Part shown: piece by piece, positions 61,763-64,000 of the stretch
Layout of the letters: each line of letters begins with the position of its first letter
Position numbering within the stretch: the stretch's first letter is position 1
Assembly: GCF_916700565.1 (NCBI RefSeq)
Contig: NZ_CAKAKO010000009.1
Span: forward strand, 1-64,000
Source: Xenophilus sp. Marseille-Q4582
GTDB taxonomy: Bacteria > Pseudomonadota > Gammaproteobacteria > Burkholderiales > Burkholderiaceae_C
Length of the DNA: 64,000 nucleotides
Reading direction: 5' to 3'
The notes under the pieces: model-generated
Database searches by the model: none
The model's input: only the letters and a program-made list of their open reading frames with translations
Told to the model about the DNA's origin: nothing
Position numbers and translations under genes: made by a program

Positions 61763-61794
61763 AAAGCCCTGGCCTGCTCAGCCGGGGCTTTTTT
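61763..61794 (+). terminator. Intrinsic terminator ahead of the AAA-M41 genes
   Basis: AAAGCCCTGGC (61763-61773) pairs with GCCGGGGCTTT (61781-61791) in an 11-bp stem with one G-U pair and a 7-base loop, followed by six T. It lies 47 bases before the ATG of the small basic protein, in the same direction, so it must be read through for the genes to be expressed. Confidence 0.8.
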
Positions 61795-61841
61795 GCTTGG
61801 GGTCGCCGCCACGAAGGCGCGGCCCCTGAGGAACCGCACGC

Positions 61842-62081
61842 ATGAGTGCCAAGAAACGATCCCGCGCCTTCGCCGAAGGCCGGGTCAAGGCTTTGCGCCG
61901 CATGAAGCAGCCGATGGTGCTGCTCATCGAACAGACCGCGCCGCCGCGCAACCCCGTCGCCCGTGCCCTCGGCACGCGCGCCTCGGGCGCCGGCCGGCAC
62001 ATCCGCAGCCAGGGCGCGCAGCGCCGCGCCGACCGCGTGGCGTTGCTGCGCGTGGCGGCCACGAGAGGGATTGAAGAATGA
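61842..62081 (+). CDS. Small very basic protein coupled to AAA-M41 gene
   Basis: A 79-residue protein with about 19 Arg/Lys residues: N-terminus MSAKKRSRAFAEGRVKALRRM, a short hydrophobic strand MVLLIEQT (near 25-32), then Arg/Ala-rich sequence. GAGGA sits 9 bases before the ATG. The stop overlaps the start of the AAA-M41 gene (ATGA). Nucleic-acid or acidic-insert binding, or an adaptor/substrate role for the protease, are possible; I do not recognise the family. Confidence 0.7.
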   Translation: MSAKKRSRAFAEGRVKALRRMKQPMVLLIEQTAPPRNPVARALGTRASGAGRHIRSQGAQRRADRVALLRVAATRGIEE

Positions 62082-64000
62082 TGGAAACACAAGACACGAA
62101 CGCGCGGCCGCAAGAGCCGGAGATGCCGCAGAACGCCATGACGCCGGACACCGACGCCCTGCGCCGACAACTGGCCGAGCGCACGGAGCGGCTGCACACC
62201 GTGGCCGCCACGCTCAAGCAGGAGCTGTTCGGCATCGATGCCGTGATCGACCGCGTCATCGAATCGGTGCGCGCCTGGTATGTGCTGCCGCAGATCGTCA
62301 CGCGGCCGGTGATCGTCTGCCTCTGGGGCCTGACGGGCACCGGCAAGACGCAGCTGGTGCGCCGGCTCACGCAGCTGCTGGGCTTCTACGACCGCTTCGT
62401 GGAGGTGCAGATGGACGGCTTCAGCCATGGCGCCAGCCACTGGGGACCGAGCGCCATTTCGGGCATGCTGGCGCAATCGGGCGTGCCCGAAGGCGCGCCG
62501 GGTGTGCTGGTGCTGGACGAGTTCCAGCGCTACCGCACCGTCGACAAGCAGGCCAACGACGTCAAGGTGGAGCGCTACCAGGATGTCTGGGCGCTGCTCT
62601 CCGATGGCAAGCTGCCGCCGCCGCTGTCGTTGCTGGGCGAGATCGAGTCCTCGATCGCGAGCGCCGCCTACGACGCCGATCAGGCGGACGACGATGGCGA
62701 GGACGACGAAGAAGGCGAGAAGGACGGCAAGAAGAAGCCCGCGCGCAGGAAGCGCTTCCGCCTGTCGACCTGGCAGGCGGAGGAACTGCGCCGCAACCTC
62801 AAGCTGCGCGAGCCGCTCACCACCGTCATGGCCTGGTCGCCCGACGAGGTGCTGCAGCGCCTGCGCGACTTCCGCGAATCGCAACAGCACTGGGAGACGG
62901 ACTACAGCCGCCTGCTGGTCTTCGTGTGCGGCAACCTCGACGGCATGTACGAGGACATGGCCACGCGCGTGGAAGACTGCGACACCGACGCCGACGTGTT
63001 CCACGAACTCACGCGCAAGCTGTCGGTCATCGACGTGAAGAAGGCGCTGGCCGAACGCTTCCGGCCCGAGCAAATCGCGCGGCTGGGCAACAACCATGTG
63101 GTCTACCCCTCGCTGTCGCGTGCGGCCTACGAGCAGCTCATCCGCCGCGCCTGCGCGCGCTATGTGGAAGAAGCGCATGCCAGCGCGGGCGTGGGCTTCG
63201 AGCTCCACGATTCCGTCTACGCGCAGCTCTACGCGAACGGCGTGTTCCCGGCCCAGGGCACGCGGCCGCTGTTCTCGTCGGTCCATGCGATCCTGAGTGC
63301 CATGCTGGTCAACGCCGCGCTGTGGGCATTGGAGTGCGGGGCCAGCGCAGGGGAGCGCGTGCAGCTGCGCATGTGTGGCACCCAGTTGCAGGCTCGGCTG
63401 ACGCAGGCCGGTGTCATGCGCGAGCGCAGCTTCGAGGTACCGCTGGACCTGAACCAGGTGCGGCGCCGCGCGGGCGAGGACTTCCGCGCCCTGCTCGCCG
63501 TGCACGAAGCCGGCCACGGCCTGGCCTATGCCCTGCTCTTCGGCCGGCCGCCGCTGGAGATCAAGATCAATCTCGCATCCTTCGAGGGTGGCTACAACAG
63601 CTATGCCGAGCGCAAGGCCTGGTCGCGCCAGAACCTGCTCGACGGCATCGCCGTCACGCTGGCCGGCCGCGCCGCCGAACAGCTGGTGTTCGGCGAGGCG
63701 ATGTGCAGCAGCGGCGCCGAGGCCGACCTGCGCAAGGCCACGGCCAGCGCCGCACGCTTCGTGCGCCACCTGGGATTTGCCGGCCGCCTGTCGCGCACCG
63801 ACGTGACCACCGATGCCGACGACAACCTCAACACGGACATCGCGGCGACCAATGTGCCCATCGAAGCGCTGCTGGGTGAGCAGATGGCACGCGTGTCGAG
63901 CCTGCTGGACGCGCACCGCGCTTCCCTGCTGGCCGTGGTCGACGAACTGCTGGCCGCCGGGGCCATCGCCCCCATGCGCTTCGCCGAACTGCTGGGGCTG
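62078..64000 (+). CDS. Clp-type AAA+ ATPase fused to FtsH-type M41 zinc peptidase (truncated by window end)
   Basis: 641 residues are visible and the frame is still open at the edge. Residues about 25-375 form an AAA+ module: LFGIDAVIDRV, Walker A GLTGTGKT (84-91), Walker B VLVLDEF (D147, E148), sensor-like FVCGNLDG, and a ClpX/ClpB-like ERFRPEQIARL end. A charged insert (199-226, Asp/Glu then Lys/Arg) lies inside it. Residues about 450-641 form an M41 peptidase: HEAGH (476-480), LAGRAAEQLVFGE and the distal metal Asp in SGAEADLRKA (D550). Unlike FtsH, no TM helix or periplasmic domain is seen, so it is probably soluble. Confidence 0.85.
   Translation, partial: MMETQDTNARPQEPEMPQNAMTPDTDALRRQLAERTERLHTVAATLKQELFGIDAVIDRVIESVRAWYVLPQIVTRPVIVCLWGLTGTGKTQLVRRLTQLLGFYDRFVEVQMDGFSHGASHWGPSAISGMLAQSGVPEGAPGVLVLDEFQRYRTVDKQANDVKVERYQDVWALLSDGKLPPPLSLLGEIESSIASAAYDADQADDDGEDDEEGEKDGKKKPARRKRFRLSTWQAEELRRNLKLREPLTTVMAWSPDEVLQRLRDFRESQQHWETDYSRLLVFVCGNLDGMYEDMATRVEDCDTDADVFHELTRKLSVIDVKKALAERFRPEQIARLGNNHVVYPSLSRAAYEQLIRRACARYVEEAHASAGVGFELHDSVYAQLYANGVFPAQGTRPLFSSVHAILSAMLVNAALWALECGASAGERVQLRMCGTQLQARLTQAGVMRERSFEVPLDLNQVRRRAGEDFRALLAVHEAGHGLAYALLFGRPPLEIKINLASFEGGYNSYAERKAWSRQNLLDGIAVTLAGRAAEQLVFGEAMCSSGAEADLRKATASAARFVRHLGFAGRLSRTDVTTDADDNLNTDIAATNVPIEALLGEQMARVSSLLDAHRASLLAVVDELLAAGAIAPMRFAELLGL

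Noticed and set aside
61778-63916. 712-codon open frame on the minus strand
   Set aside because: Antisense to the AAA-M41 gene, whose plus-strand frame has unambiguous P-loop and HEAGH motifs and runs to the window end.

Overview
The window is about 68-70 % G+C, densely coded on both strands, and looks like a chromosome segment of a betaproteobacterium of the order Burkholderiales, most likely family Comamonadaceae (Acidovorax/Variovorax/Hydrogenophaga relatives). This is judged from codon use, protein flavour and gene order (mltG-tmk-holB-pilZ-tatD next to ygfZ, pepA-holC divergent from lptF-lptG, cysB next to an aminotransferase). I see no tRNA, rRNA, CRISPR array or prophage. The genus is inference.

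Layout. 1-6 kb: housekeeping operon mltG-tmk-holB-pilZ-tatD-ankyrin protein on the minus strand, with ygfZ divergent. 6-15.5 kb: accessory metabolism, including a thioesterase-acetyltransferase fusion, an esterase, a lipoprotein related to 2-keto-4-pentenoate hydratases, an iron alcohol dehydrogenase, LysR and IclR regulators, a VOC protein, an orphan Phd antitoxin, an MFS exporter and an aldo/keto reductase. 15.6-20.1 kb: a livHMGF-K type branched-chain amino acid/amide ABC importer, with an 846-bp IS5-family element (20204-21049, target duplication TTA) just upstream. 21.3-28.1 kb: a two-TM protein, a patatin, then a coupled trio of a DUF2760 protein and two divergent Hsp70-like proteins. 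28.1-33.4 kb: a HipA-like kinase with its own N-terminal DNA-binding domain and an AT-rich operator-like dyad, Tex, and a zinc-finger J-protein. 33.5-37.3 kb: pqi lipid-transport operon with PqiA split in two. 37.5-46.2 kb: DUF2239, MATE, GST, two drug exporters, unknown proteins, a PrsW-like membrane protease and ogt. 46.4-49.8 kb: a second periplasmic binding lipoprotein and a 1321-bp IS5-family element (47811-49131, target duplication TTAG) that replaced the stop codon of a neighbouring gene. 49.8-57.4 kb: holC-pepA, lptFG, cbiX, cysB, aminotransferase, DUF3309 and DUF305 proteins. 57.5-61.5 kb: the large helicase HrpA.

The most unusual locus is at the right end (61.5-64.0 kb). Between divergent hrpA and the next genes lie a perfect 18-bp palindrome, a plausible sigma-70 promoter, a 9-codon leader ORF, and a strong intrinsic terminator whose 3' arm is exactly complementary over 11 bp to an upstream segment, which is a textbook attenuator layout. 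It precedes a 79-residue very basic protein translationally coupled (ATGA) to a long gene that runs off the window. That gene joins a Clp-type AAA+ ATPase module to an FtsH-type M41 zinc peptidase module (HEAGH, distal Asp) with no visible membrane segment and with a charged insert inside the ATPase. I do not know a described system with this arrangement.

All functional calls rest on reading motifs and gene context only. No database search was possible.
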